The notes: generated from the sequence alone by a model not told the origin. A stretch of 64,000 nucleotides of DNA from Actinomyces sp. oral taxon 170 str. F0386 (GCF_000195595.1 NZ_GL882506.1:1-64000); one strand, 5' to 3'. Shown: positions 28,735-37,870, counted from the stretch's first letter. A program made the numbers and translations.

Positions 28735-29673
28735 TCATGGGCCGCGCTGGATCAGGGCGGCGAGCTGCTCGGGGGCGGCGGTGATCTTGAACAGCCCCGG
28801 GGTGAGCGTCTGGTCGGCGGCGATCTGCTCGGCCAGGCGGCCGGCTCGTGCCTGGTTGGTCAGCAGCCAGACCACCTGCGGGTAGTAGCCGTGCTGGGCC
28901 TGGAAGGTGCCGCTGGCCAGGTGAGCCTGGTAGTCGTGGCACTTGGCCAGCAGCCGCGCCGGATGCTCGGTGTCCAGGTCGACCTCGAGGAGCCAGTGAT
29001 CCTCTGCGCCGGTATCCGTTGCCGTGATTGCTTCCAGATCCGGCTTGAGCCAGCCCAGTGCCCCACCGAGCCGCAGCCAGGAGCGCCAGCAGGCCGGCTC
29101 GGTACGCAGCCGGGCCAGGTGCCCACCGACGGCGTGGATGGCCTGCTCGATGACGACCCGTGCCTGCGTGATCGCCAGCGTATGGGCGAGGAACAGCGCC
29201 GACGGCTCCTGAATGCGCCGCCGCGCTCCGCGTCCCTCGTCCGTCAGGCGCTGCCCCGCTGCTGTCAGGTACCAGACGTACCCCGCCGAGCCGGCCCGCG
29301 TGCCACCGATCCGCCGTGCCAGGTGAGCAACCAGACCCAGCCCGTGCTGACGCCGCAGCCGCCGACTGGTCTGGCGCAGCGCCGAACGGGCCGAACCGTA
29401 CTGCCCAGACAGCTCGGTGATCTGCGCCAGCTGGCGCGTCGTGGCATAGCGATGAGCCGCTAGCAGACCCAGCAGCTCGTGATCGGTGATATCGAGCCGC
29501 TCAGCGATCGCCTGCAGCTGGGCGCGGCCAATCCGGGCCGGAGCCTGGCGCTGAGACTTCGCTGCCTCTGTCGTCGCTGCTCCGTTCATCGTCGTTGGTG
29601 TCGTCGCGGATGTCGGCACTGCCAGACCGATGCCTGTCCCGACGCTCGCGTATTCCGATATCGCTGTGTTCAT
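28735..29673 (-). CDS. Replication-relaxation family protein
   Basis: 312 residues from the ATG at 29673, which has a GAAGGAGG site. A winged-helix region at about residues 50-120 (LLGLLAAHRYATTRQLAQI) is followed by an alpha/beta domain with the family pattern KPDLEAI and LLEVDLDTEHPARLLAK. This matches the Replic_Relax family found in actinobacterial and Firmicute plasmids and integrative elements, thought to act in replication or DNA processing. It lies between the coupling-protein gene and the integrase genes on the same strand. The 256 bases that follow hold no gene. Confidence 0.8.
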   Translation of the reverse strand: MNTAISEYASVGTGIGLAVPTSATTPTTMNGAATTEAAKSQRQAPARIGRAQLQAIAERLDITDHELLGLLAAHRYATTRQLAQITELSGQYGSARSALRQTSRRLRRQHGLGLVAHLARRIGGTRAGSAGYVWYLTAAGQRLTDEGRGARRRIQEPSALFLAHTLAITQARVVIEQAIHAVGGHLARLRTEPACWRSWLRLGGALGWLKPDLEAITATDTGAEDHWLLEVDLDTEHPARLLAKCHDYQAHLASGTFQAQHGYYPQVVWLLTNQARAGRLAEQIAADQTLTPGLFKITAAPEQLAALIQRGP

Positions 29674-30021
29674 TGCGGTTTCCTCCTTCGTGATCGTCAT
29701 GTGGTTGATCGAGTCGCTGCTGCGAGCCAGGGCTGTGAGGCCGGGGCCGTTGTTAGTGGTGGATGGGATGGCCACATGGGGCCATCAGTCGCCTCCCGTA
29801 ACCGCGCCCGTGCCGCACCACTGCGCCGATAGCCGCGCCTGCTCGCTGCAGCGATGCGTCTGGCGATTCGTCTCCCGACGCGTCTCGGTGCTCCAGTGGT
29901 GGAGACAAGCGCAGAGGCCAGATAGGGGCAATACGTCGCAGCTTGCAAAGAGCCCCACAGGGAGCGGCTGGGACTGTCTCGACGGCAGCGCTGACGGGTC
30001 GTCCCTCAATCCGCAGGAGTG

Positions 30022-30088
30022 TGAAAACCGATCGCAATGAGCGGTTTTCAACCCAGCGCAAGAGGTCGGTATTCAGTGAATGCCGACC
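30022..30088. other. Two tandem hairpins in an intergenic gap, oriT candidate
   Basis: Stem TGAAAACCG/CGGTTTTCA (30022-30050, 11-nt loop) is followed by GGTCGGTATTC/GAATGCCGACC (30064-30088, one mismatch, 3-nt loop). They sit in the 591-base gap between the coupling-protein and replication-relaxation genes. A frame at 29753-30268 overlaps the coupling-protein stop by ATGA but its protein looks like non-coding translation, so I do not call it. Adjacent inverted repeats near mobilization genes are typical of transfer origins; no relaxase is present to confirm this. Confidence 0.35.
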
Positions 30089-30264
30089 CTTACAGCGTTC
30101 CGGAGGAGAGAGGGCGGCCAGGCAGCGCGTGCGACCAGGCTCATGACTGAGGCAATGGCCTTCCCGCGGACAGCCGGTGGCTCCTGGAATAGCGCTCCCA
30201 CGCGAGGGGCGGCCCGTCAGCGCAGCCGACGTAATGCGGAGGACACGCTCAATTCCTCCGCCCG

Positions 30265-32565
30265 TCATGCCGTCCCTCCATCCCGCCCAGGTCGGCGGCC
30301 GAACACCACGCCGGGCACCGTGGCCGAAACACTGGTTGCTGGCCCAGTGCCGTCGTTCGTGGCTTCTCCCCCGAGCTCACCTGTCGCGTCGTCCGTTGCT
30401 ATCCGAGCCACGTCATCACCGGTCGTCTCGCCGTTCTGCCCGATTCGCGCGAGCAGGGTGGCCTCAACCTGCGCGGTGTCTTGGCCGTAGCGCGCCTGGC
30501 TGCTCGCGCGCAGTGCCAGGGCGTCCTGGGTTGGTGGGGTCGGTGGCAGGGTGGTGGCGTGGCACCAGGGGTTCTCCCGCCCGTGGTGCATGGTGCGGGC
30601 GTAGACACCAAAGCGCGGCAGCAGCTGGAAGTCGGCCGCCTCGAGGCCAATCGCCTGACGGGCCAGCTCGGCCGCATCCGCCGCGCTCAGGGAGAAGATG
30701 ATCTTGTTGCGCGCATTGGCATCGATCCCCGCCTTGAGCGCCGCAGGTAGCTGCCCGCGGTACTGATGCGCCAGGTGAAAGGCCGCGCCCAGTGACCGGG
30801 CCTGGGCCAGGGCGTCGGCCAGGCTGCCCGGAAGCGACAGGTAGTCCTGCACCTCATCAATGAAGACACTGACCACATGCCGCCGCGACGGCTCCACCGC
30901 TGCCCGGGCCAGGATGAGCGGCCAGAGCTGGCCCACCAGCAGCGACCCAAGCAGCCGAGCCGACTCCGCCCCCAGCACCCCCTTGTTGAGACTAACCAGC
31001 ACAATCCGCCGCCGGGTGAATACCTCCCCCAGGTCGAACGACGGCGCAGCCTGCCCCAGCGTGGCCCGCAGGTGCGGGCGGATGAGGAAAGGCTGCAGGC
31101 GCGTCAGCACCGGCCCGACCCACTGCTGACGCTGCGCCTCACTGAGCGCCTCATAGGCCGCCCAGAACTGCCCCGTCCCCAGCGGATCCGCCCCCGAGGC
31201 CGCAATGAGCCGCTGACGGTAGGCCGGATTCGTCAGCAAGAGGGGCAGATCGACCAGCGTCGCCCCCGGCGTGCGCGCGAGCGTCACCAACGCCGCAGAA
31301 AGCACCTGCTCCACCCGCACACCCCACGACTCAGCAAACACCCCCTTCAACGTCGCCAGCACCGTATCCGCCACCAGCTCCGGCGACGCACCACCACCTA
31401 GCACACCACCGCCTGATGACGATGGCGCACTGCGTGCCGTCTGCGTTCGGGCCAGTGGGTTGATCCCCACCGGGCGGCTACTGGTCGGATCGATCACCAC
31501 CACGTCATCGCGCCGCTGCTCAGGAATCCGCGCCAGAATGTCCGCCACCAGATCCGTCTTCGGATCAATCAGCAGCACACCCCGACCCGCATGAATGTCC
31601 GCCAACGCCAGATGCGCCAAGGCGGTGGACTTACCAGCCCCCGTCGGCCCCAGCAGCACCGTGTGATACAGCGCATCACCAATCGAGATACCAAGACGCT
31701 CACCCGCCTGATCCGCCACCCCCGTGGCAAACGCCCGCTGCGTCTCACGCGCCGATGGCAGCGCCAGCACCCGCGGATGAGCCGACGGCGTCGCCGGCAG
31801 CGCCCCCTCACCCACCGGCCAGCCCACCATCGCCACAATCTCTCCTGCACCAAGCTCCAGCCCCGCCCGCCACGGCCGCCGCACCCCATCCAGCTTGGCG
31901 GGGTGCTCCGTGCGAGCCCGCAGCCGCACCCCCGGCCCCTCCAGCAGACGCAGCGCCCCCAGCAACCCCTGCAGCAGGACCCGCTGGCGCAGCGGCGAGG
32001 CCGCCCGCACCCCCAAGCGCAGACACCCCGCCGCCCGATGCCGCCCCACCTGCACCCGCATCCGCCGACCCCGCTCACCACTAAGAGACGGAATCGGTAC
32101 GAGCCCGAGCAGCTCCAGCCAGCCCTGCGGCTCCACCCGCCCCAGCACCTGCGGTGAGAAGCGCCGCCCCAGCTGCAGCTGAACCACCAGCTCCTCGTCC
32201 TCAGCCGTCACCGCCAAAGCCGCCAGAACAGCCCGTACCACCGCCACCAGACGCTCCGTCGCCAGTGCCGCCCCGACCGGGCGGGCTGACACCACCACTG
32301 CCTGATCCACCGCTCGTCGCGAGCAACCACGAGACACCCGGCAGCCCGGCACCAGCTCACGCACCACCGAGACCAACCGCTCACCCGCCTGTGAGCCCAC
32401 CGCCCAGACCGCCTGACCGCTTGAGGCGCGCAGCTCCAGCACCACCCGACCAAGCGAAGCGTCCGCCAGAATGCGCTCCACCAGACCGACCGCTGTGTCC
32501 TGGGCGAGCGGCAGGGCAAACCGCAGCTGGTGCCACACCAGGGGCTGAGTCGGGCGGGCCATCAC
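30265..32565 (-). CDS. VirD4/TraG-like conjugative coupling ATPase
   Basis: 766 residues. An N-terminal domain of about 280 residues is followed by an ATPase with Walker A LLGPTGAGKST, VLLIDPKTDL, and Walker B VFIDEVQDYL, then a glutamine motif (AHQYRGQL) and NKIIFSLS, as in type IV coupling proteins. No clear transmembrane segment is seen, so it may be soluble or recruited by another protein. It would bring DNA to a transfer channel. Its start overlaps the upstream small gene by ATGA. Confidence 0.85.
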   Translation of the reverse strand: MMARPTQPLVWHQLRFALPLAQDTAVGLVERILADASLGRVVLELRASSGQAVWAVGSQAGERLVSVVRELVPGCRVSRGCSRRAVDQAVVVSARPVGAALATERLVAVVRAVLAALAVTAEDEELVVQLQLGRRFSPQVLGRVEPQGWLELLGLVPIPSLSGERGRRMRVQVGRHRAAGCLRLGVRAASPLRQRVLLQGLLGALRLLEGPGVRLRARTEHPAKLDGVRRPWRAGLELGAGEIVAMVGWPVGEGALPATPSAHPRVLALPSARETQRAFATGVADQAGERLGISIGDALYHTVLLGPTGAGKSTALAHLALADIHAGRGVLLIDPKTDLVADILARIPEQRRDDVVVIDPTSSRPVGINPLARTQTARSAPSSSGGGVLGGGASPELVADTVLATLKGVFAESWGVRVEQVLSAALVTLARTPGATLVDLPLLLTNPAYRQRLIAASGADPLGTGQFWAAYEALSEAQRQQWVGPVLTRLQPFLIRPHLRATLGQAAPSFDLGEVFTRRRIVLVSLNKGVLGAESARLLGSLLVGQLWPLILARAAVEPSRRHVVSVFIDEVQDYLSLPGSLADALAQARSLGAAFHLAHQYRGQLPAALKAGIDANARNKIIFSLSAADAAELARQAIGLEAADFQLLPRFGVYARTMHHGRENPWCHATTLPPTPPTQDALALRASSQARYGQDTAQVEATLLARIGQNGETTGDDVARIATDDATGELGGEATNDGTGPATSVSATVPGVVFGRRPGRDGGTA

Positions 32566-32882
32566 GGGGTGCCTCCCAGGGCGGACGAGGCAGCAGCATC
32601 TTCGTGAGGTGAACGGTGAGCACCGTCATGACGACAGGACGACATCCGCTCCGCAACGCAACGCCCCACCGAGGCGACATGCTCACGCCTCGCGCAGACC
32701 TCAGCACCTGAGGACACCGCATCATCCGCCGATGCCTCCACAGCCTCATCCGTCGCCATCTGCCGCGCCAACGCCAGCACAATCCGCGCCACCGCCCGGT
32801 GATCCAGGCCGCTCCGTCGTACCGGCACCAAGCGCACCCGCCGCGACGAACCAGGCCGACCACCGGCGTAGCGGGCCATCAT
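32562..32882 (-). CDS. Small hypothetical protein coupled to the coupling ATPase
   Basis: 106 residues. The evidence for a gene is positional: the stop overlaps the coupling-ATPase start (ATGA), and the frame fills the space between it and the upstream gene. The N-terminus is Arg-rich and the rest is Ala/Glu/His-rich, with a possible helix at about 28-60. I do not recognise a family. It may be an accessory DNA-binding or mobilization factor. Confidence 0.5.
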   Translation of the reverse strand: MMARYAGGRPGSSRRVRLVPVRRSGLDHRAVARIVLALARQMATDEAVEASADDAVSSGAEVCARREHVASVGRCVAERMSSCRHDGAHRSPHEDAAASSALGGTP

Positions 32883-33319
32883 TGCTGACTCCTCGAGGCA
32901 TGAGGCTGTCCACCGTTCTTCCGGTGGCCTGCAGCAGTGGTGTGAGAACTGCGACGCCGACGGGAACGCGTCTGCCGCGTCTTGTCGTCAATGGGCCAAC
33001 TCGAGCACTGCTCAGCCCGCTCCGCCTGACGACGCCTATCCGTCTGTCCCTCGCTTCTGAGCGGCTCTCTCACCATTCCCGTCGGCTCTGCCACCAGCGC
33101 ACTGCTAGCCAGGCGGCGGCGCTCATGGCGAGCAGCCCGACGAGCCAGGGCCAGCTGCTTTGCACGATGGCGACGATCCACCTCAGCCCCATCGCGATCA
33201 GGAGCAGGCCGACGCCGCATCGCAGCAGGCTGCCAGCAAGCGAACGCCTCGAATCGCTCATCATCACCATCTCCTCGAAGACTGCGAATTGGGTACTTGT
33301 CTCGCCACAGCCGACTCAT
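32879..33319 (-). CDS. Arg-rich hypothetical protein coupled to the methyltransferase stop (uncertain)
   Basis: 146 residues from the ATG at 33319, which overlaps the methyltransferase stop by ATGA and has GAGGAGG ahead. Its stop overlaps the next gene start by one base. The spacing argues for a real gene, but the product is Arg/Ser-rich with no recognised fold, and a more protein-like membrane frame (33070-33264) lies inside it in another phase. Either this is a nucleic-acid-binding protein, or a ribosome passes between frames here. Confidence 0.35.
   Translation of the reverse strand: MSRLWRDKYPIRSLRGDGDDERFEAFACWQPAAMRRRPAPDRDGAEVDRRHRAKQLALARRAARHERRRLASSALVAEPTGMVREPLRSEGQTDRRRQAERAEQCSSWPIDDKTRQTRSRRRRSSHTTAAGHRKNGGQPHASRSQQ
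33070..33264 (-). CDS. Small two-helix membrane protein
   Basis: 64 residues from the ATG at 33264, placed 6 bases after GAGGAG. Two hydrophobic segments are visible (CGVGLLLIAMGLRWIVAIV and a second, WPWLVGLLAMSAAAWLAV), with charged ends. It lies inside a longer frame in another phase (32879-33319). It could provide the membrane anchor missing from the coupling ATPase; that is inference. Confidence 0.55.
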   Translation of the reverse strand: MMSDSRRSLAGSLLRCGVGLLLIAMGLRWIVAIVQSSWPWLVGLLAMSAAAWLAVRWWQSRREW

Positions 33320-34032
33320 CGCAAGACCTCCTCGTTCTCGTGCGCCCGCTCGCTGTACCGCGGCACGGCAAAGCCGGGGATACGGATATCTGAGTCCACT
33401 TGGTCTCCCCACACCGCCCAGGGCTGGTTCGACTCTGGCCTACGGCGGGCAAACAGCTCCAGGTACGGCCCAGGGCTGACCCGCTCGATAATGGCGAACT
33501 GCTCAGCCGGCTTGCGCGAGTGCTCTTGAACTGGCGCGTTGAACCAGGTCGGCTGAGAGCGCGAACCCAGCGGCGCTCTCCCCCGGGTGCAGAACAGCAA
33601 CTGCTCGGTAGCATTACGCAGCTGGTAGCGACCACCCAGGCCAAGGCGGAACTTCACCCAGGTCAGTGGGCTACGCACCGTAAAGCCCCAGGCCTCAGCC
33701 ACCTCATACGCCTTCGGCAGCAAGGCGTTGGTCGTCCACAGCCACAGGTGGGCATCACGGGCCGCCAACGACCCCACCGGCAGCGCCTTGATCTGCGCCA
33801 GGCTCATCGTCCGGTAGTGCTTTTCACCACTCTGCAGTGGCCAAGGCGGATCGACCAAGATGGTGGCAAAGCCACCAGGCGGCAGACCAGGGATGGTGGG
33901 CGACGAGCAAGCGCTGGTCGCCGTCACACCACCGTTCTGACTTGCTAGTGAGCCCGCCTGCTTGGCCGCCGCACCGTGCCGAGATGCCGCTCCCCCAGCG
34001 CACGCTCGTCTTGTCTGTTTCTGCTGCTGCAT
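33316..34032 (-). CDS. MT-A70-family N6-adenine methyltransferase
   Basis: 238 residues from the ATG at 34032, chosen for its AAAAAGGAGGG site. The catalytic DPPW motif (ILVDPPWPL) lies at about residue 60, and a KFRLGLGGRY segment plus a FNAPVQEHSRKP segment match MT-A70-like enzymes that methylate adenine N6 in DNA or RNA. No restriction endonuclease adjoins it. It heads the mobilization operon, so it may protect the incoming element from host restriction. Confidence 0.85.
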   Translation of the reverse strand: MQQQKQTRRACAGGAASRHGAAAKQAGSLASQNGGVTATSACSSPTIPGLPPGGFATILVDPPWPLQSGEKHYRTMSLAQIKALPVGSLAARDAHLWLWTTNALLPKAYEVAEAWGFTVRSPLTWVKFRLGLGGRYQLRNATEQLLFCTRGRAPLGSRSQPTWFNAPVQEHSRKPAEQFAIIERVSPGPYLELFARRRPESNQPWAVWGDQVDSDIRIPGFAVPRYSERAHENEEVLR

Positions 34033-34432
34033 AGTGTCCCTCCTTTTTCTTTCGTACTTGCTATTACTCCGGGCGAGCCAGCTGCCAGCTATTTCGCGCA
34101 TCGGCAGCAAGTTGCCCTTATCCCATACATTCCACGAACACTCGCGTGTTGCAAGGCCTCCCAATTCAGATTGCGAAGCGACGCGACACGTCCCGTTCTT
34201 GAGCCGTTTCTGTGGTGCCACCCCAGGAAACAAAATGGACACACACGCCACTTAGTGGCTGCGAAAGTCGGTGCTGTAGTTTTTTCAACAAGTGGGCGAA
34301 AATGCGAGCGCACCATTAATTCTCACCAGCCCACCAGCACTCAATAGGGCCACGTCAAGACGACCACAACACCCTTATCCGCGTGCTAGAATAAAAATAC
34401 AAACCACACAAACCCGAAAGGAGTAACCAGAC
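34033..34432. promoter_or_regulatory. 400-base divergent intergenic region
   Basis: No gene seen. It is AT-richer than its surroundings and lies between the minus-strand mobilization operon and the plus-strand SDR gene, so it should hold both promoters. A short palindrome, GCCACTTAGTGGC, lies near 34249, and a TAGAAT box lies about 42 bases before the SDR start. No assignment is firm. Confidence 0.4.
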
Positions 34433-35185
34433 ATGAGCGAAAAGACGAACGCGAACAATCGTTTCCAAGGCAAGCGCATCTTGATCACTGGCGGCACAAG
34501 CGGCATCGGCCTGGCAGGCGCACGACGCATCCTGACAGAAGGCGGCCACGTCATCATCACCGGAAGAGACGAATCGAGACAACAAGCACTCAAGCAAGAA
34601 CTTCCATCTGCCCAAGTACTCATCAACGACGCAGCCGACCCAGACACAGCCAGACAACTCGCATCCCACATCACGTCTCCTCTCGACGGCATATGGTTCA
34701 ACGCTGGCTACGCCCGAATTGGCGCCCTGACCGACACCACACCCGACCTCTTCGACCAGATGATGGCCGTCAACGTTCGCGCCCCCTTCTTGCAGCTCAG
34801 CTTGCTGCGCCACCATCTCCATGCCGGTTCGTCGATCGTGCTGACCAGCTCCAGCTCGGTGTACGAAGGCAACGCTGCCACATCTGTCTACGCCGCCACC
34901 AAAGCCGCCCTGGTCGCTGCAGCACGATCCTGGGCCGACGAACTGGCACCAGAGGGCATACGCATCAACACGCTGATACCAGGAGCAATCGCCACCGACT
35001 TCCGCAACTTCCTGCCCGAGCAAACTCGGACTGAATTTGAAGACAGCGTGGTACGCGACACCCCAATGCGTCGGATCGGCACCGCCGATGAAGCCGCTGC
35101 CGTCGCCCTCTTCCTGCTCTCCGACGACGCCAGCTACATGACAGGCACCCAAGTATTTGTCGACGGAGGACTGCTCAAGCACTAA
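34433..35185 (+). CDS. SDR-family NAD(P)-dependent oxidoreductase
   Basis: 250 residues with an AAAGGAG site. It is a classical short-chain dehydrogenase with the cofactor motif TGGTSGIG (residues 19-26), a catalytic Ser in VLTSSSSVYEG, YAATK with the Tyr/Lys pair near residue 155, and a C-terminal VDGGLLKH. The family reduces or oxidises small hydroxyl or keto compounds. The substrate is unknown, and the gene looks like cargo. Confidence 0.9.
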   Translation: MSEKTNANNRFQGKRILITGGTSGIGLAGARRILTEGGHVIITGRDESRQQALKQELPSAQVLINDAADPDTARQLASHITSPLDGIWFNAGYARIGALTDTTPDLFDQMMAVNVRAPFLQLSLLRHHLHAGSSIVLTSSSSVYEGNAATSVYAATKAALVAAARSWADELAPEGIRINTLIPGAIATDFRNFLPEQTRTEFEDSVVRDTPMRRIGTADEAAAVALFLLSDDASYMTGTQVFVDGGLLKH

Positions 35186-35256
35186 CACCCACCACACCAG
35201 CCCACGACAACAAACCAGCTCCCCTTCGGCACAAGCGCAAACCATCACCGGCCACC

Positions 35257-35598
35257 TCACGGCTGCTGCTCGTCCGACCGGGCCGGTCGCTGCTGCGTGC
35301 ACCGCCTGGGGCGCGGGCGCGGCGGGCGACGCGAGGGCGAGTGAGCCGGCCAGGTGGGGTGGGATGTACCCTCTGCCGTGCCGTTGCTGTCCACTCCATC
35401 CGGCACCGTGCCAGAAGACGCACCGTCACGGTCGTCACTGCCGTCGGTGCCGTGAGTTCTGTCGGTGGAGGTAGACGCCGCTGTGTCCCGCACTGCCTGT
35501 TCGTTGTCCTGCAGCACCTGGGCCATGGCTGCTTGCATGGCTCGGCCTGCCTCTTGGCGCTGCTGGCTCAGCTCACTGCCCAGGGCCAGGGCGGCTGC
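35257..35598 (-). other. Continuation of the 35599-35886 reading frame past an in-frame TGA
   Basis: The frame is the same as that of the upstream small membrane protein, separated only by TGA at 35601-35599. Downstream codons read AAALALGSELSQQRQEAG and a helical AAMAQVLQDNEQAV, then a polar, Asp/Thr-rich and finally Arg/Pro-rich tail. The helical part looks like real protein. Possible explanations are a nonsense mutation, stop readthrough, or a separate gene starting at ATG 35538. Confidence 0.4.
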
Positions 35599-35886
35599 TC
35601 AGGATGAGCTGGCCGGGACGCCTGCTCCAGCTGCTCTGGCCGCCTGGTGTGCAGAGTGCCAGCTGGCTGCGACCTCACCGGCGAGCTGACCGGCCTGGTA
35701 GCTGCTCGGCAATGCGGCAGACAGCGACAGCGGCGGCTCGCCGACGGGCACCGGCTGACTCGTTCCGCCCGGTGGCACCTCCCGCCACTGGGCCAGGCCA
35801 TCGCGCACCCCCTGGGCGAACGCCCAGCCGATTGCACCCACCACCGCCAGACCAATGAGGGCCAGGATCCCGATTACAACCGTCAT
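35599..35886 (-). CDS. Small membrane protein, possibly truncated by an in-frame TGA
   Basis: 95 residues from an ATG with CGGAGG. One N-terminal membrane helix (VVIGILALIGLAVVGAIGWAF) is followed by a polar, Ala-rich segment. The same frame continues with plausible helical protein beyond the TGA. Not recognised. It may be an envelope component of the element. Confidence 0.6.
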   Translation of the reverse strand: MTVVIGILALIGLAVVGAIGWAFAQGVRDGLAQWREVPPGGTSQPVPVGEPPLSLSAALPSSYQAGQLAGEVAASWHSAHQAARAAGAGVPASSS

Positions 35887-35982
35887 GATGAAACCTCCGA
35901 AGATGAGAAGAAATGAGAGAAGAAGAGAAGAAAATGTGAGGAGAAGAGGAGGAAGTGAAGAGAAGCCGCACCGACCTTTGGG

Positions 35983-36282
35983 CTACAGTTGCCCGATGCG
36001 CTGCCCAGCACCCAGGGCGTACCCCGTGATGATCGCTTCGTAGAACTGGGCGCCACCGGGGGCGATGCGGGTCTGGGCCTCGGCCTGGGTGACCAGCGTG
36101 GCGATATTGGTCAGGACCTGGGAGGTCAGGAAGGCCCGGGCCTGCTCGGCCTGGGCCGCTACTTCTGCCTGGGCGGCGACCTGCTCGATCTCCCGCCTGG
36201 TCACCCGGGCCTGGCCATTGCCTAGCACCACCCCCATCCGGGTGCGCTGGGGCGAGAAGAGACTGAGATTGGTAGAAGCCAT
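35983..36282 (-). CDS. Small helical hypothetical protein
   Basis: 99 residues from the ATG at 36282, preceded by AAAGGACC. The protein is Ala/Gln-rich and helical (REIEQVAAQAEVAAQAEQAR), ending in AIITGYALGAGQRIGQL. There is no signal peptide. The clean start site and codon usage support a gene. It may form a co-directional unit with the membrane protein 96 bases downstream. The function is unknown. Confidence 0.65.
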   Translation of the reverse strand: MASTNLSLFSPQRTRMGVVLGNGQARVTRREIEQVAAQAEVAAQAEQARAFLTSQVLTNIATLVTQAEAQTRIAPGGAQFYEAIITGYALGAGQRIGQL

Positions 36283-36874
36283 GAGAGGTCCTTTCGAGAA
36301 GAGGAGAAGGAAGCGAGGAAGATGACCAGCCGGGCCGGTCATCTCGTGCCGACGGCGTGCTGCCACCCTGGATGGAGCAGGCCGTACTACCTGCCACTAG
36401 CCGCGCCAGACCGGCGTTTTCTGCCGGTCTGGCCCCAGGCTCGTGGCGTTGGTTAGAACGGTAGGCAGGCCGCGCCGCAGCGCCGTCAAAGTTGGAAGAA
36501 AGTTGGAAAAGAGGGCTCGCTCAGGCGTCCACCACTGGCACGAGCAGCTATGAGCCAGCCTCACTGCGGGAGACAGCGCAGCGACTGGGGCAAGGAGCCA
36601 GTACGCCAAGCCAGGCACAGACGGCTCGCCGCTGTTCTTCGGCTCCCCTGCTATATCTCCTGGTTTGTCCCGACCGCTCGGTCTAGGCTGGTTTGCGGCC
36701 CGTCCCGTCCGACTGACACCCGAGTCGCCACTCACGACTGGCCCGTCACAGCAGGCGTCTTACCAGCACCGGTACTGGCACGTCGGTTATCTCGTCGCTG
36801 CCCCGCGCCAGCGACGTCATCTCTCCCTATCCCCACACCAACTCTGCCCACACTCCCCTCTAGGAGGCTTACTC
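36283..36874. other. 592-base non-coding region with hairpins and a short direct repeat
   Basis: No convincing gene. A perfect 10-bp hairpin, CCAGACCGGC/GCCGGTCTGG, spans 36406-36432. A GTTGGAA motif occurs twice within 36487-36505. This region separates the minus-strand small genes from the plus-strand gene at 36875 and likely carries divergent promoters. A replication or maintenance site is conceivable but not shown. Confidence 0.4.
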
Positions 36875-37870
36875 ATGTCCCGCGCTCGTCTCGATGCCGA
36901 TGATGCGGCGTCCTTGCTGCGTGAGCTGGCGTGGCTGCGTAAGCGCGGTGGGTTTACGGCGGCGCGGCTGGTGCATGCCCCGATCGTCGATGAGGTGCTG
37001 CGGGGCAGCTTGGAGGACTCTTTTGAGCGGCTGCGCCATCGCTTCGTCTCAGCCATCCACAGCCTGAGTGAGAGCGGGAGTGAGCAGGACGAGCCGCTGG
37101 TGGGTGTGCTGCTGGCAGCCTTTGCCCTCAGCCCTGAGACGGTGGGTAGTGGCAGCCTGCTGGAGCGGCGACGAGCGATGGCGAGCCGCTTGGGCTGCAG
37201 CATGGAGACGATTGCCTCGCGGGAGGAGGCCGGATTGCGTCTGCTGCACAGTCGCCTGGTGGCCGGGCGCTACGCCCAGGCACCGCTGGTGCTGGATGTG
37301 CCGGAGATGCACGGTGGGATCGTCTATGAGGAGACCACCACGCTCATCGTGGTCGAGCAGCGTCAGTGGCGCGGCACGGTGGACCACTACCGGCTGGCCA
37401 ACATGGCCGGCGAGCTGGACTTCGTCACTATCTCCCGCTCCTACCCCGCTCATGTCACGGCGCAGCCGGGCGGGGAGTTCAGCGTCAATAGCCGCCCTGT
37501 CGAAGGCGCGGGGTGGAACGATCACTTCTGGCACATCGACCCCGCTACCGGCAGGCGCACGCCGATGCAGGACGCCACGCGCTACGACCTCGCCTTCCGA
37601 GCCGAGCCCGTGCCAGGCGAGGAACCCACCACACCGATCTCCTTGGCTAGCCGGGCCTTCCACGCCCGCTCGCTGCTGGCCACCATCCAGGTGCGCTTCA
37701 TCGGGGAGGTGCCGTTCAGCATCTGGCAGTTCACCGGGGCGAGCCCCTTCGCCCGCCCCCAGGCAGCCAACCAGTACAACCGCACCAGCATCGACACCCA
37801 CGGCCAAGCCACCCTCACCCAGCGCGACGTGCACGGCGGGCTGTTCGGCGGGTTTGGGTGGGAGTGGTGA
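36875..37870 (+). CDS. Hypothetical protein with N-terminal HTH-like helical module
   Basis: 331 residues from the ATG at 36875, which has a TAGGAGG site. Residues 1-125 are helical, with a segment (RRRAMASRLGCSMETIASRE) resembling a predicted HTH seen in actinobacterial regulatory and conflict proteins. The remainder is beta-rich, with WRGTVDHYRLANM and a Gly-rich FGGFGWEW end. No catalytic motif is recognised. Confidence 0.7.
   Translation: MSRARLDADDAASLLRELAWLRKRGGFTAARLVHAPIVDEVLRGSLEDSFERLRHRFVSAIHSLSESGSEQDEPLVGVLLAAFALSPETVGSGSLLERRRAMASRLGCSMETIASREEAGLRLLHSRLVAGRYAQAPLVLDVPEMHGGIVYEETTTLIVVEQRQWRGTVDHYRLANMAGELDFVTISRSYPAHVTAQPGGEFSVNSRPVEGAGWNDHFWHIDPATGRRTPMQDATRYDLAFRAEPVPGEEPTTPISLASRAFHARSLLATIQVRFIGEVPFSIWQFTGASPFARPQAANQYNRTSIDTHGQATLTQRDVHGGLFGGFGWEW

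Noticed and set aside
29753-30268. 171-codon frame overlapping the coupling-protein stop by ATGA
   Set aside because: The translation looks non-coding and covers the hairpin-rich oriT-like gap; the overlap alone is weak evidence.
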